NCBI GenBank assembly: GCA_027487555.1
Contig: JAIYDI010000014.1
Location: 62,001 to 126,000 of the forward strand
Source: Hyphomicrobiales bacterium
GTDB taxonomy: Bacteria > Pseudomonadota > Alphaproteobacteria > Rhizobiales > Devosiaceae
Reading direction: 5' to 3'
Length of the DNA: 64,000 nt
Position 1 is the first letter of the stretch; each line of letters starts with the position of its first letter. The notes beneath the pieces were generated by a model. It was not told where the DNA came from, made no database searches, and saw only the letters and a program-made list of their open reading frames with translations. This document shows positions 49,804-58,639 of this stretch, piece after piece. The position numbers and the translations under genes are program-made.

Positions 49804-52272
49804 ATGACCGAAGCCGCCCATTATTCCGAGCTCGACCTGTCGGGCGCTTTCACCCTCAGCTCCCCCCGGCGCAATTCCAGCCTGTCGATCAGCCTGCCCG
49901 GCGACGTGCACTCGGCATTGCTCGCGGCAGGCGAAATTCCCGACCCATATTTCGGCACGAATGAGCAGGCGGTGATGTGGGTGCACGCTACGCCATGGAC
50001 CGTCGAGCGCGCATTCGAAGCGACGCCGGCCGATATCGATGGCCACCTGACACTCACACTTGAGAATGTCGACACCATCGCCACGGTGTTCCTCAATGGC
50101 GAGGCGATCGCTGAAACCGACAACCAGTTCGTCCGCTACGATATCGACGTGACGGGCAAGGTGCGTGCGGGGACCAACCACCTGCGCATCGCCTTCGCCG
50201 TCACCAAGGATGTGGCGAAGGCCCGCGCCGACGCGCATCCGTTCCCCATTCCCTTCACCTATAACTATCTCAGCAATGGCCTGCCCGGCGTGCACATGAA
50301 CTTCGTGCGCAAGGCTGCCTGCCATGCCGGCTGGGACTGGGGCATCTGCCTGATGCCGACGGGCGTTTATGGCCGCATGGCACTGCGCCGCTCGCGCCTC
50401 GCCCGGCAGGAAAGCATCACCGTAGTGCAGAGCCACGGCAGGAACACTGTCGAACTGTCGATCACGACACGGGCCTTTGCCTTCGCCGCGGGCTCGGTCG
50501 AGCTCACCCACGAGATCGGGGGGCAAAAGCTCGTCGACAAGCTGGCGATGCGGCCGGGCGAGAATGTCTTCACCCACACCGTCACCATCGACAACCCGCG
50601 CCTCTGGTGGCCCAATGGCCATGGCGAGCAGCACCTCTATGACTTCTGGACAACGCTCGATGGAGAGACGACCAAACGCCGGCTCGGCCTGCGTCAGCTC
50701 GACTGGGTCGTCGAAAAGGACGAGATCGACCATTCCTTCAAGTGCCGGGTGAATGGCCGCGACATCTTCATGTTCGGCTCGAACTGGATACCCGCCGACG
50801 CGCTGCCGAGCCGTATCACCCCAGCATCGGTGCGCGACCTGCTCGAAAGCGCCCGGGCCGTGAACCAGAACATGATCCGCGTCTGGGGCGGCGGGCAGTA
50901 CGAGCCGGACTATTTCTACGAAGCCTGCGATGAGCTCGGCCTGCTGGTCTGGCACGACTTCATGTTCTCGTGCATGAGCTACCCGTCGAACCGCGAATTC
51001 CTCGCCAATGTGCGCACCGAGGTGACGCAGCAGGTGCGGCGCCTGCAGCACCACGCGTCGATTGCCATCTGGTGCGGCGACAACGAGGTGATCGGCTCCC
51101 TGCACTGGTATCCCGAAACCAAGGCAGCGCCCGAGCGCTATGTCGCCAATTACGACCGGCTCAATTCCATGCTGGGCTATATTGTCGAGGACGAGGACCC
51201 ACAGCGCCGCTTCTGGCCGTCCTCGCCCTCGCTCGGCTACATGGACTATGCCGATGGCTGGCACCTCGATACCCGCGGCGATACGCATTACTGGAGCGTG
51301 TGGCACGAGGCGAAGGACTTCTCGGCCTATCGCAATGTGAATCCGCGCTTTGCCTCGGAATTCGGCTTCCAGAGCTTCACCTCGATGAAGGTCATCGAGA
51401 GCTTCACGAGGCCGGAAGACCGCAATCCGTCCTCCCCCGTGATGGAGGCGCACCAGCGCAATGTCGGCGGCAATACCCGCATCATCGAAACGATGACGCG
51501 CTATTTCCGCTTCCCGTCGGACTTCGAGAAGATGGTGTTTCTCTCCCAGGTGCAGCAGGGGCTCGCCATCAAGACCGCCATCGAATACTGGCGCTCGACC
51601 AAGCCGCGCTGCATGGGCACGCTCTACTGGCAGATCAACGACATCTACCCGGTGGCGAGCTGGTCGAGCCTCGACTACGGCGGCGGCTGGAAACTGCTGC
51701 ACTACATGGCGCGGCGCTTCTTCAATCCCATCAATGTCGTGGCTGTGCCTCAGGGCGATGCGCTGCTGCTCAAGGCGATCAACGACACGCCGGACCGCGC
51801 GACGGTCGGCCTCGAGGTGCTGGCCGTGAACGCGCTGGGTGGCACCCGACCCCTCTCCAATGTGACGGTGACCACCGAGCCGGGCGGCGCACTTGTCGCG
51901 GCAACAATCGACAAGGCCGACCTGAAGCCCAACGAGTTCCTGTCTTTCACCTGGACCGCGGAGGACGGAAAACTCCTGGGCGAGAACGACTTCTTCCCGG
52001 AGGCCTACAAGGCCTATGATCTGGCCGAGGCGAATGTCAGCACCCGGTGGGAAGGCAGCGAGGAGGCGCCCGTGCTGGTGCTTTCCACCGACAAGCCGGC
52101 GGTCTTCGTTACTGCCACCACCGATGTGCCCGGCTATTTCTCCGATAATGCGCTTACCCTGCTGCCCGGGCGCGAGGCAAGGCTCAGCTTTACCCCGCGC
52201 TTGGGCGCAGTGGCGACGAAATCGGCGCTCGCCGCCAGCCTCAGGGTCAACCACCTGCGCGAGACCTATTGA
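49804..52272 (+). CDS. GH2 beta-mannosidase
   Basis: 822 residues, cytosolic. ATG at 49804 behind GGAGGAG; an in-frame start at 49720 lies in the operator. Sugar-binding N-terminal beta domain, then the immunoglobulin-like domain, then the TIM barrel with the acid/base Glu428 in WCGDNEVIG and the nucleophile Glu519 in ASEFGFQSF. It cleaves terminal beta-mannose from short mannosides. WCGDNE differs from the usual WCGNNE by one residue that does not change the catalytic Glu. Confidence 0.92.
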   Translation: MTEAAHYSELDLSGAFTLSSPRRNSSLSISLPGDVHSALLAAGEIPDPYFGTNEQAVMWVHATPWTVERAFEATPADIDGHLTLTLENVDTIATVFLNGEAIAETDNQFVRYDIDVTGKVRAGTNHLRIAFAVTKDVAKARADAHPFPIPFTYNYLSNGLPGVHMNFVRKAACHAGWDWGICLMPTGVYGRMALRRSRLARQESITVVQSHGRNTVELSITTRAFAFAAGSVELTHEIGGQKLVDKLAMRPGENVFTHTVTIDNPRLWWPNGHGEQHLYDFWTTLDGETTKRRLGLRQLDWVVEKDEIDHSFKCRVNGRDIFMFGSNWIPADALPSRITPASVRDLLESARAVNQNMIRVWGGGQYEPDYFYEACDELGLLVWHDFMFSCMSYPSNREFLANVRTEVTQQVRRLQHHASIAIWCGDNEVIGSLHWYPETKAAPERYVANYDRLNSMLGYIVEDEDPQRRFWPSSPSLGYMDYADGWHLDTRGDTHYWSVWHEAKDFSAYRNVNPRFASEFGFQSFTSMKVIESFTRPEDRNPSSPVMEAHQRNVGGNTRIIETMTRYFRFPSDFEKMVFLSQVQQGLAIKTAIEYWRSTKPRCMGTLYWQINDIYPVASWSSLDYGGGWKLLHYMARRFFNPINVVAVPQGDALLLKAINDTPDRATVGLEVLAVNALGGTRPLSNVTVTTEPGGALVAATIDKADLKPNEFLSFTWTAEDGKLLGENDFFPEAYKAYDLAEANVSTRWEGSEEAPVLVLSTDKPAVFVTATTDVPGYFSDNALTLLPGREARLSFTPRLGAVATKSALAASLRVNHLRETY

Positions 52273-52429
52273 TAGGCAACAACGCGGACGTTCTGGCGCC
52301 GCATGCTCAGTCAGGTCACCTCCCCCCTCGTGGTGGAGGGAGCGGTGAGTGAAGGTTTCGCGGCGTTGAACCGCGGGCAGCTACAGGCGCGGTCGGCGCC
52401 CCGAAGGACCATCGGCTGATTGACAAGGC

Positions 52430-52461
52430 CGACCGGCCGCACTCATTTGGAAGGCCGGTCG
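52430..52461. repeat. Strong intergenic hairpin between mannosidase and EamA genes
   Basis: CGACCGGCC (52430-52438) and GGCCGGTCG (52453-52461) form a perfect 9-bp stem with a 14-nt loop. It lies 150 nt after the mannosidase stop; no T run follows, so it may be a repeat or an RNA structure rather than a terminator. A TTGACA at 52420 is close by without a matching -10. Confidence 0.5.
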
Positions 52462-52499
52462 CGACTCCCTCCTTTGGCGGCCTCTCCGGAATTTTTTGC

Positions 52500-53411
52500 A
52501 TGACCACGAAGATCGCGCCCATCGAGGAGCGCCGCAATCTCGGCATCGCCATCCTGCTGGTGGCGCAGCTTTTCTTCACCGCGCTCGATACCTCGGCCAA
52601 GTACATGTCGGTGGCCGGTATCCCGGTAACCGAGATCGTCTTCATCCGCTATTTCGTGCATGTGGCGCTGATCCTCGTCTTGATCGCCCCTGTGCAGCGG
52701 GGCATCTTCCGCACGCGTGCCTGGAAGCTTGAGGTCCTGCGCGGGCTTTGCCTGCTCGGCATCACGGTCGCCAACTTCCTCGCCATGCGCTACCTGCCGC
52801 TGACAGTGACGGGCGCCCTGATGTTCACCATGCCGCTGATGGTGACGGCGCTCTCGGGGCCGCTGCTCGGGGAAAAGATCGGTCCGAACCGCTGGGTTGC
52901 CGTGGGAATCGGCTTTGTCGGCATCCTGATCATCATCCGGCCCGGCACGGAGGCCTTCCATCCCGCAGCGTTGATCGCACTTGCCGGGGCGCTCGCCGCC
53001 GCCTTTTATTCGATCATCACCCGCAAGCTCGCCGGCGTCGACGGCCCCACGACGCAGCAGCTTTATTCCGGGCTGATTTCGCTCGGCTGCATCACGCCCT
53101 TCGCCTTCCAGGATTGGGTCTGGCCGTCGGATGGCGCCACCTGGTTCGCCTTCCTCATCGCCGGCGTGGCGGGCATGCTTGCTCACCAGCTCAACACCAT
53201 CTCGCTGCGCTTCGCCTCGCCCTCGGTATTGGCGCCCTTCAGCTATACCGAATTGCTGCTGCTCGCGCTCGCAAGCTGGCTGATCTTTCAGCAGCCCCCC
53301 GATATCTGGTTCTATCTGGGCGCGCCGATCATCATTGGATCGGGCGTCTATATCTGGTGGCGCGAGCGGGAAACGCACAAGCCCGTCACCATCGGCCCGG
53401 TGGAAGACTGA
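52500..53411 (+). CDS. EamA/DMT-family permease 1
   Basis: 303 residues with ten predicted membrane helices in two EamA repeats; the RYLPLTVTGALMFTMPLMVTALSGPLLGEKIG segment is the family core. It is of the drug/metabolite superfamily (metabolite efflux). Shares its stop with the next start (TGATG) and is clearly a duplicate of the next gene. Confidence 0.9.
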   Translation: MTTKIAPIEERRNLGIAILLVAQLFFTALDTSAKYMSVAGIPVTEIVFIRYFVHVALILVLIAPVQRGIFRTRAWKLEVLRGLCLLGITVANFLAMRYLPLTVTGALMFTMPLMVTALSGPLLGEKIGPNRWVAVGIGFVGILIIIRPGTEAFHPAALIALAGALAAAFYSIITRKLAGVDGPTTQQLYSGLISLGCITPFAFQDWVWPSDGATWFAFLIAGVAGMLAHQLNTISLRFASPSVLAPFSYTELLLLALASWLIFQQPPDIWFYLGAPIIIGSGVYIWWRERETHKPVTIGPVED

Positions 53412-54328
53412 TGCGGGGCGCAGTCAAACCGATCGAGGACAGACGTCTGCTCGGCATCGGGCTCTCGCTCTTCGGCTTCTTCTGCTTCTGCGTTACCGAC
53501 AGTTGCGCCAAGTGGCTCACGCTGCGCGGCATGCCGACCATCGAGGTGGTGTTCATCCGTTATTTCGGGCAGTTCGTCATTATCTGCGCGCTGGCCTTGC
53601 CGCATGCCCCCAGAGCGATTTTGACGACGCGGCGGCCCTGGCTCGAAGTGGCGCGGGGCCTGGCGCTGCTCGGTTCGACGCTCGGCAATTTCTTTGCGCT
53701 GACCTTCATTCCGCTCACCATCACCGCCTCCATCGGCTTCACCATGCCGCTGATCCTGTGCGCGCTCTCGATCCCGTTCCTGGGCGAGAAAGTCGGCTGG
53801 CGGCGCTGGGTGGCAATTGTGGTCGGGTTCATCGGCGTCCTGATCATCGTCCGGCCCGGCACCGATGCCTTTCATCCCGCCATGCTGCTATCGCTTGTCG
53901 CTGTCACCTTCAGCGCCTTCTACTTTCTTCTGACGCGCAAGCTGGCCGGGGTGGATTCCACCAATACCCAGCAATTCTATGCTGCCGCCGTGGCGACTGC
54001 CTGTCTCGTGCCGTTCGCCTTTGGCGGCTGGGTCTGGCCCGAGGGGCTCGAGCAATGGATCCCCTTCATCCTGATCGGCGCGGCGGCAACGCTGGGGCAC
54101 CAGGCCATCGTTACAGCGCATCGCTTCGCGCCCGCCTCGACGCTTGCGCCCTTCAACTATTCGCTGATCGTCTACATGACCATTTCGAGCTGGTTTGTTT
54201 TCGGCCAGCCACCCGATGGCTGGGTCTTTCTCGGCGCGCCCATCGTCATCGCCTCGGGCGTCTATATCTGGTGGCGTGAGCGTCAGCTCTCGAAGTCGGT
54301 GGCTGCCGACGCACTTTCGGGGGATTGA
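53411..54328 (+). CDS. EamA/DMT-family permease 2
   Basis: 305 residues, ten helices. Same organisation as permease 1 with GFTMPLILCALSIPFLGEKVGWRRWVAIVVGFIGVLIIVRPG. Two cysteines cluster in the first helix (FCFCVTDSC). Tandem duplication of the permease; they could form a heterodimer. Overlaps by one base with permease 1. Confidence 0.9.
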   Translation: MRGAVKPIEDRRLLGIGLSLFGFFCFCVTDSCAKWLTLRGMPTIEVVFIRYFGQFVIICALALPHAPRAILTTRRPWLEVARGLALLGSTLGNFFALTFIPLTITASIGFTMPLILCALSIPFLGEKVGWRRWVAIVVGFIGVLIIVRPGTDAFHPAMLLSLVAVTFSAFYFLLTRKLAGVDSTNTQQFYAAAVATACLVPFAFGGWVWPEGLEQWIPFILIGAAATLGHQAIVTAHRFAPASTLAPFNYSLIVYMTISSWFVFGQPPDGWVFLGAPIVIASGVYIWWRERQLSKSVAADALSGD

Positions 54329-54343
54329 GGGCAGGGCGCGCAC

Positions 54344-55045
54344 ATGCTCGAGCTGGGCGAAACCGTCATCCTGCTGCACGGCCTCGCTCGCAGTTCGAGG
54401 AGCCTGCTGGGGCTGGAACTCGACCTCCGCGGGTCCGGTTATGCCACCCATGCCATCGACTACCCCTCGACACGCCTGCCCATCGCCGCGCTGGCCGGCG
54501 CCATAGCGCGCGATCTGGCCACCGAGGAGATCTGGAACGACAGTTCGCGCGTGCATTTCGTCACCCACTCGATGGGCGGCATCGTGCTGAGGCAGCTGAT
54601 TGGACGCGTCCTTATGCCTGAGGAGCTTGGCGCCATCGGCCTGGTCGTCATGCTGGCGCCGCCCAACCAGGGGAGCGAAGTGGCGGACCTCACGTCGCGA
54701 TGGCCGCTGTCACGCATGATCATGGGTCCGGCACTCGAAGAACTGGCGGTTTCGCGCAAGCAAGCCATCCCCGCATGGAAGCCCGACATTCCGCTTGGAA
54801 TCATCGCCGGGACTGCGGGTTCGGCCTATCCGCTCGGGCAGCTCTGCCTGCCCAAGCCGCATGACGGGCGCGTGAGCGTGGACGCGACCCGTCTCCAGGG
54901 AATGCGCGATCACCTGGTTCTGCCGGCATCGCACAGCCTGATGATGCGACGGCCGGATGTGCGCCGCCAGGTGCTGCATTTCCTCGAGACCGGGTGGTTC
55001 CTCAGGTCTGCGGCGACACCGGGCGCCGGAAGAGGCCGCCCCTGA
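54344..55045 (+). CDS. Lipase-like alpha/beta hydrolase
   Basis: 233 residues. Oxyanion-hole HGLARS near residue 12 and nucleophile Ser76 in THSMGG; an Asp/His triad partner is near SVDATRLQGMRDHLVLPASHSLMMR. Related to LipA-type lipases and to PGAP1-like hydrolases. Probably cytosolic or inner-membrane associated. It overlaps the convergent permease gene by 44 nt. Confidence 0.85.
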   Translation: MLELGETVILLHGLARSSRSLLGLELDLRGSGYATHAIDYPSTRLPIAALAGAIARDLATEEIWNDSSRVHFVTHSMGGIVLRQLIGRVLMPEELGAIGLVVMLAPPNQGSEVADLTSRWPLSRMIMGPALEELAVSRKQAIPAWKPDIPLGIIAGTAGSAYPLGQLCLPKPHDGRVSVDATRLQGMRDHLVLPASHSLMMRRPDVRRQVLHFLETGWFLRSAATPGAGRGRP

Positions 55046-55847
55046 GAACCAGCGCGACGACGAAGACCGCCGCCTGTACCAGCACGATCGACGCACCTGC
55101 AGCCGCGTTGATGGCATAGGAGATCAGCGTCCCCATCACGGACGAGCCGATCGCGACCGCCGCGGAGATGGCCAGCATGGTGTCGAACCGGCGGGCCAGG
55201 AGAAACGCGGTGGCGCCCGGCGCGATCAGCATTGCCACCACGAGGATGATGCCGACGGCCTGCAGCGCCGCCACAATGGTCACTGACAGCATCGCAAGCA
55301 GCCCATAATGCAGCAGCGGCACTCTCAGGCCGATGGCGCGCGCATGTTGCGGATCGAAGGCATAGAGCAGGAAGTCGCGCCGCTTTGCGACAACGATCCC
55401 CAGCGTGATCAGGGCGATCAGCGCGGTTTCCCCGACATCGGACCAGCTGACCCCAAGCATGTCGCCAAACAGGATATGGTTGAGGTGCTGGTCGGTCTCG
55501 ATGCGCGAGTAGAGCACGAGCCCGAAAGCGAACATGCCGGTGAAGACAATGCCCATGGCCGTGTCTTCCTTGATGCGGCTGTTGTCCTTCAGGTAGCCGG
55601 TGCCCACGGCCGACAGCAGTCCGGCAATGAACGCGCCGACCGCGAGCGGCAAGCCCACCAGGTAGGCGAGAACAATACCCGGCAACACGGCGTGCGAGAT
55701 CGCGTCGCCCATCAAAGACCAGCCCTTGAGCACCAGAAAGCACGACAGAACCGACGATACGGCCCCCACGAGCACCGCGACCAGCAGCGCGCGCTGCATG
55801 AACTCGTAGGTGAACGGTTCGATGAAGAACGCGTGGAGGGCGTCCAT
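55002..55847 (-). CDS. sitD: Mn/Fe ABC transporter permease SitD-like
   Basis: 281 residues, ATG at 55847 overlapping the upstream stop (TGATG). About eight membrane helices and the ABC-3 family motif (MGDAISHAVLPGIVLAYLVGLPL), plus TAMGIVFTGMFAFGLVLYSR. The fourth gene of the sit operon. Its 3' end overlaps the hydrolase gene by 44 nt. Confidence 0.9.
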   Translation of the reverse strand: MDALHAFFIEPFTYEFMQRALLVAVLVGAVSSVLSCFLVLKGWSLMGDAISHAVLPGIVLAYLVGLPLAVGAFIAGLLSAVGTGYLKDNSRIKEDTAMGIVFTGMFAFGLVLYSRIETDQHLNHILFGDMLGVSWSDVGETALIALITLGIVVAKRRDFLLYAFDPQHARAIGLRVPLLHYGLLAMLSVTIVAALQAVGIILVVAMLIAPGATAFLLARRFDTMLAISAAVAIGSSVMGTLISYAINAAAGASIVLVQAAVFVVALVLRGGLFRRPVSPQT

Positions 55848-56704
55848 CACGATGGCCTCGCCTCAGCAAGCGCACGGCGCCGCGCTGCGAGCCGCCCGTG
55901 CTTTGGCGCAAAGAAGAACGCCATCAGGAACAACAGGGTCTGCAAGGAGACGATGACGCCGCCCGTCGCTCCATCGAGGAAGAAGCTGATATAGGCGCCC
56001 GTCGCGGCGGTCCCCGCCCCGATCAGCACAGCGGCGATCAGCAGCGTGCGGAAGCGGTCGGTGAGCAGATAGGCTGTGGCGCCGGGCGTCACCACCATCG
56101 CGATGACAAGGATGGCCCCGACTGTTTGCAGCGCCGCGACGATGCTGCCGGCGAGCAGCGCGAAGAACAGGATCTGCAAGGGCCGCGGCCTTATACCGAC
56201 GCTGCGGGCGTGGTTCTCGTCGAAGAACACCAGCAGCAGGTCCTTCCACTTCAGCACGAGGATCGCGAGCGTAATGGCGGCGATCACCACGATTTGCACG
56301 ACATCCTCGTCGGAGATGCCAAGGATATTGCCCATCACGATGGCCTGCACATCCACCGAAGTGGGGTTGAGCGAGACGATCAGCAGTCCGAGCGCGAAGA
56401 AGGATGTGAAGATGATGCCGATGACCGCGTCCTCGCGCAGGCGCGACCTGGCCCGGACGATGACCATTGCGGCCGCGGCGAGTCCGCCCGCAACGAATGC
56501 ACCCAGGGAATAGGGCAGGCCGAGCAGATAGGCTGTCGCAACCCCCGGCACGACGGCATGCCCCAGCGCGTCGCCGATCAGCGACCAGCCCTTCAGCATC
56601 AGGAAGGCCGACAGAAACGCGCAGACACCGCCAACAAGCGCCGAAACCCAGATCGCCTTGGTCATGTAGTCATAGCTGAACGGAACGAGCAGTTCGGCCA
56701 ACAT
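55847..56704 (-). CDS. sitC: Mn/Fe ABC transporter permease SitC-like
   Basis: 285 residues, ATG at 56704, ABC-3 permease with GDALGHAVVPGVATAYLLGLPYSLGAF and DAVIGIIFTSFFALGLLIVSL. Paralogue of the next permease. Coupled to the ATPase gene by overlap. Confidence 0.9.
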   Translation of the reverse strand: MLAELLVPFSYDYMTKAIWVSALVGGVCAFLSAFLMLKGWSLIGDALGHAVVPGVATAYLLGLPYSLGAFVAGGLAAAAMVIVRARSRLREDAVIGIIFTSFFALGLLIVSLNPTSVDVQAIVMGNILGISDEDVVQIVVIAAITLAILVLKWKDLLLVFFDENHARSVGIRPRPLQILFFALLAGSIVAALQTVGAILVIAMVVTPGATAYLLTDRFRTLLIAAVLIGAGTAATGAYISFFLDGATGGVIVSLQTLLFLMAFFFAPKHGRLAARRRALAEARPS

Positions 56705-57603
56705 CACTCGGACCCCCGGCGCTGGCTGGGCAGGGCAGGCTTGCCGCCATCGCCCTCGCCGTAGAACACCACCGGACGCTCGTCATCGGTGAGCACTGTC
56801 ACCCGCCGCGCGTCTGTATCGTCGTGCAGGTCGTCCCCTGCGAGATGAAAATGCCTGAGCACGCCGCCGAATGCCCGTTCCAGATTGGCCTGGGTGAAGA
56901 CCTCCGCGGTCGGGCCTGCGGCGAGAACCGTGCGGTTCACCAGCACCACCTGATCGCAGAAATCCGGAACGCTGCCGAGATTGTGGGTGGAGACCAGCAT
57001 CAGTTGCCCCTGGGCCCGCAACTCGCGCATCAAATCGATGATGGCGTTCTCCGTCTGCACATCGACGCCTGTGAAGGGCTCGTCCAGCAGGATGATGCTG
57101 CCCTCCTGTGTCAGCGCGCGGGCAAGGAACACACGCTTTTTCTGCCCTCCCGACAATTCGCCGATCTGCCGCTTGCGAAAATCCGCCATGCCGACCCGCG
57201 ACAGCGACTGTGTGACGAGTTCGCGGTCCCGTGCCGACGGAATGCGGAAGAACCCCATGCGGCCCTGCCGGCCCATCATCACCACGTCTTCGACGAGTAC
57301 GGGGAAGTTCCAGTCAACCTCCTCGGCCTGCGGCACATAGGCGATGATGTTGCGCCTGAGCGCCTCCTCGACCCTGAGCCCCGCGACCCGCACGTCCCCC
57401 GAAGCCGGGCGGACAAATCCCATGATCGATTTGAACAGCGTCGACTTGCCGCTGCCGTTCACCCCGACGAGACCAGCAATCGTGCCACCCGCGAGGCTGA
57501 AGCTCGCATCCCGCAGCGCAACATTGCCATTGGGATAGGCGACGGTGACCCCACGCACATCAAGGCTGAGTGCGGCGCCAGGCGGCAACGCGGCACGCCT
57601 CAT
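56704..57603 (-). CDS. sitB: Mn/Fe ABC transporter ATPase SitB-like
   Basis: 299 residues. Walker [12 protein letters not shown], signature [15 protein letters not shown], Walker [14 protein letters not shown]-loop STHNLG. Longer C-terminal tail than usual (about 40 residues, [17 protein letters not shown]), rich in His and Asp, perhaps metal-binding. ATG at 57603 overlaps the substrate-binding gene's stop. Confidence 0.9.
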   Translation of the reverse strand: MRRAALPPGAALSLDVRGVTVAYPNGNVALRDASFSLAGGTIAGLVGVNGSGKSTLFKSIMGFVRPASGDVRVAGLRVEEALRRNIIAYVPQAEEVDWNFPVLVEDVVMMGRQGRMGFFRIPSARDRELVTQSLSRVGMADFRKRQIGELSGGQKKRVFLARALTQEGSIILLDEPFTGVDVQTENAIIDLMRELRAQGQLMLVSTHNLGSVPDFCDQVVLVNRTVLAAGPTAEVFTQANLERAFGGVLRHFHLAGDDLHDDTDARRVTVLTDDERPVVFYGEGDGGKPALPSQRRGSE

Positions 57604-58505
57604 GTGCCGAACCCCCTGGCGATCGTATCCACCGTGACCTCGAGCAGCTTGAGGAAGGTCGGCGTCGGGCCATCCGGCCCACTGAGGGAATCCACATAGA
57701 GCACCCCGCCATAGGCGGCGCCCGTCTCCTTGGCCACCTGTCGCGCCGGCTTGTCGGAAATGGTGCTCTCCGAAAACACGACCGGAATCCTGTTGGCCCG
57801 CACCGCCTCGATGACCCGGCGGACCTGCTGCGGCGTGCCCTGCTGGTCGGCATTGATCGGCCAGAGATAGAGTTCCTTGAAGCCGAAATCCCGGCACAGG
57901 TAGCTGAAGGCGCCCTCGCTGGTGACGAGCCAGCGCTGTTCCTCGGGGATCTGCGCCAGGCGGGCACGCAACGGCGCATCGAGCGCGCGGATCTGGTCCG
58001 AATAGGCGGCGGCATTGGCGGTGTAGGTGTCCGCATTGGCGGGGTCGAGCCCGACCAGGGCCTTGCGGATATTCTCCACATAGATCAGCGCGTTGGAGGG
58101 CGACATCCAGGCATGCGGGTTGGGCTTGCCGGCATAGGGCCCGTCGCCGATGCCGATGGGCTCGATCCCATCGGTGACGACGACCTGCGGAACGTCCCTG
58201 ACATTCTGGAAGAATTTCTCGAACCAGCGCTCGAGATTGAGGCCGTTCCACAGGACAAGGTTGGCGCCCTGCGTTTTCACCACATCCCGGGGGCCGGGCT
58301 GGAAATTGTGGATTTCCGCCCCGGGCTCGGTGATGGATTCCACCACCGCGGCATCGCCTGCGACGTTGCGCGCAATGTCGGCAATGATGGTGAAGGTGGT
58401 CAGCACCTTGAACGTGCCGGCAGCCCGAACGGGGTAGTATGGCAGGGCGACGGCACCCGCCGCCGAGGCCAGCATGAGGGACGTTAGGCGACGCCGGGTG
58501 ATCAT
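57600..58505 (-). CDS. sitA: Mn/Fe substrate-binding protein SitA-like
   Basis: 301 residues with a signal peptide. The cluster A-I metal-binding family has ligands His66 (EIHNFQP), His131 (NPHAWMSP), Glu197 (TSEGAF) and Asp272 (YVDSLS). The HHED set fits Mn/Fe import (PsaA/SitA), not Zn, which uses a third His. First gene of the sit operon, divergent from the M24-fold gene. Confidence 0.92.
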   Translation of the reverse strand: MITRRRLTSLMLASAAGAVALPYYPVRAAGTFKVLTTFTIIADIARNVAGDAAVVESITEPGAEIHNFQPGPRDVVKTQGANLVLWNGLNLERWFEKFFQNVRDVPQVVVTDGIEPIGIGDGPYAGKPNPHAWMSPSNALIYVENIRKALVGLDPANADTYTANAAAYSDQIRALDAPLRARLAQIPEEQRWLVTSEGAFSYLCRDFGFKELYLWPINADQQGTPQQVRRVIEAVRANRIPVVFSESTISDKPARQVAKETGAAYGGVLYVDSLSGPDGPTPTFLKLLEVTVDTIARGFGT

Positions 58506-58522
58506 CGACCATACACCTGCTT

Positions 58523-58567
58523 TTTGCGAATGGTTCTTATTAGCGGCGCAAATATGTGTCCTGTCAA
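58523..58567 (-). promoter_or_regulatory. Promoter region of the sit operon
   Basis: On the minus strand a consensus -35 TTGACA (58567-58562) stands 17-18 bp from a CTAATA/GCTAAT -10 candidate (58544-58538). An inverted pair TTTGCG (58523-58528) / CGCAAA (58547-58552) brackets the -10 region, as a repressor of the Mur/Fur or MntR kind would. The regulator is not identified. Confidence 0.5.
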
Positions 58568-58639
58568 CTCTTCAGGCAAGGCATTGATCAGCCTGACACT
58601 TTGCCGCACTCTGAAACTGGGACTGGAGGAACGTGACTC

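Noticed and set aside
52319-52345. CACCTCCCCCCTCG/GGTGGAGGGAG weak palindrome
   Set aside because: Only a 5-bp stem; not clearly a repeat or terminator.
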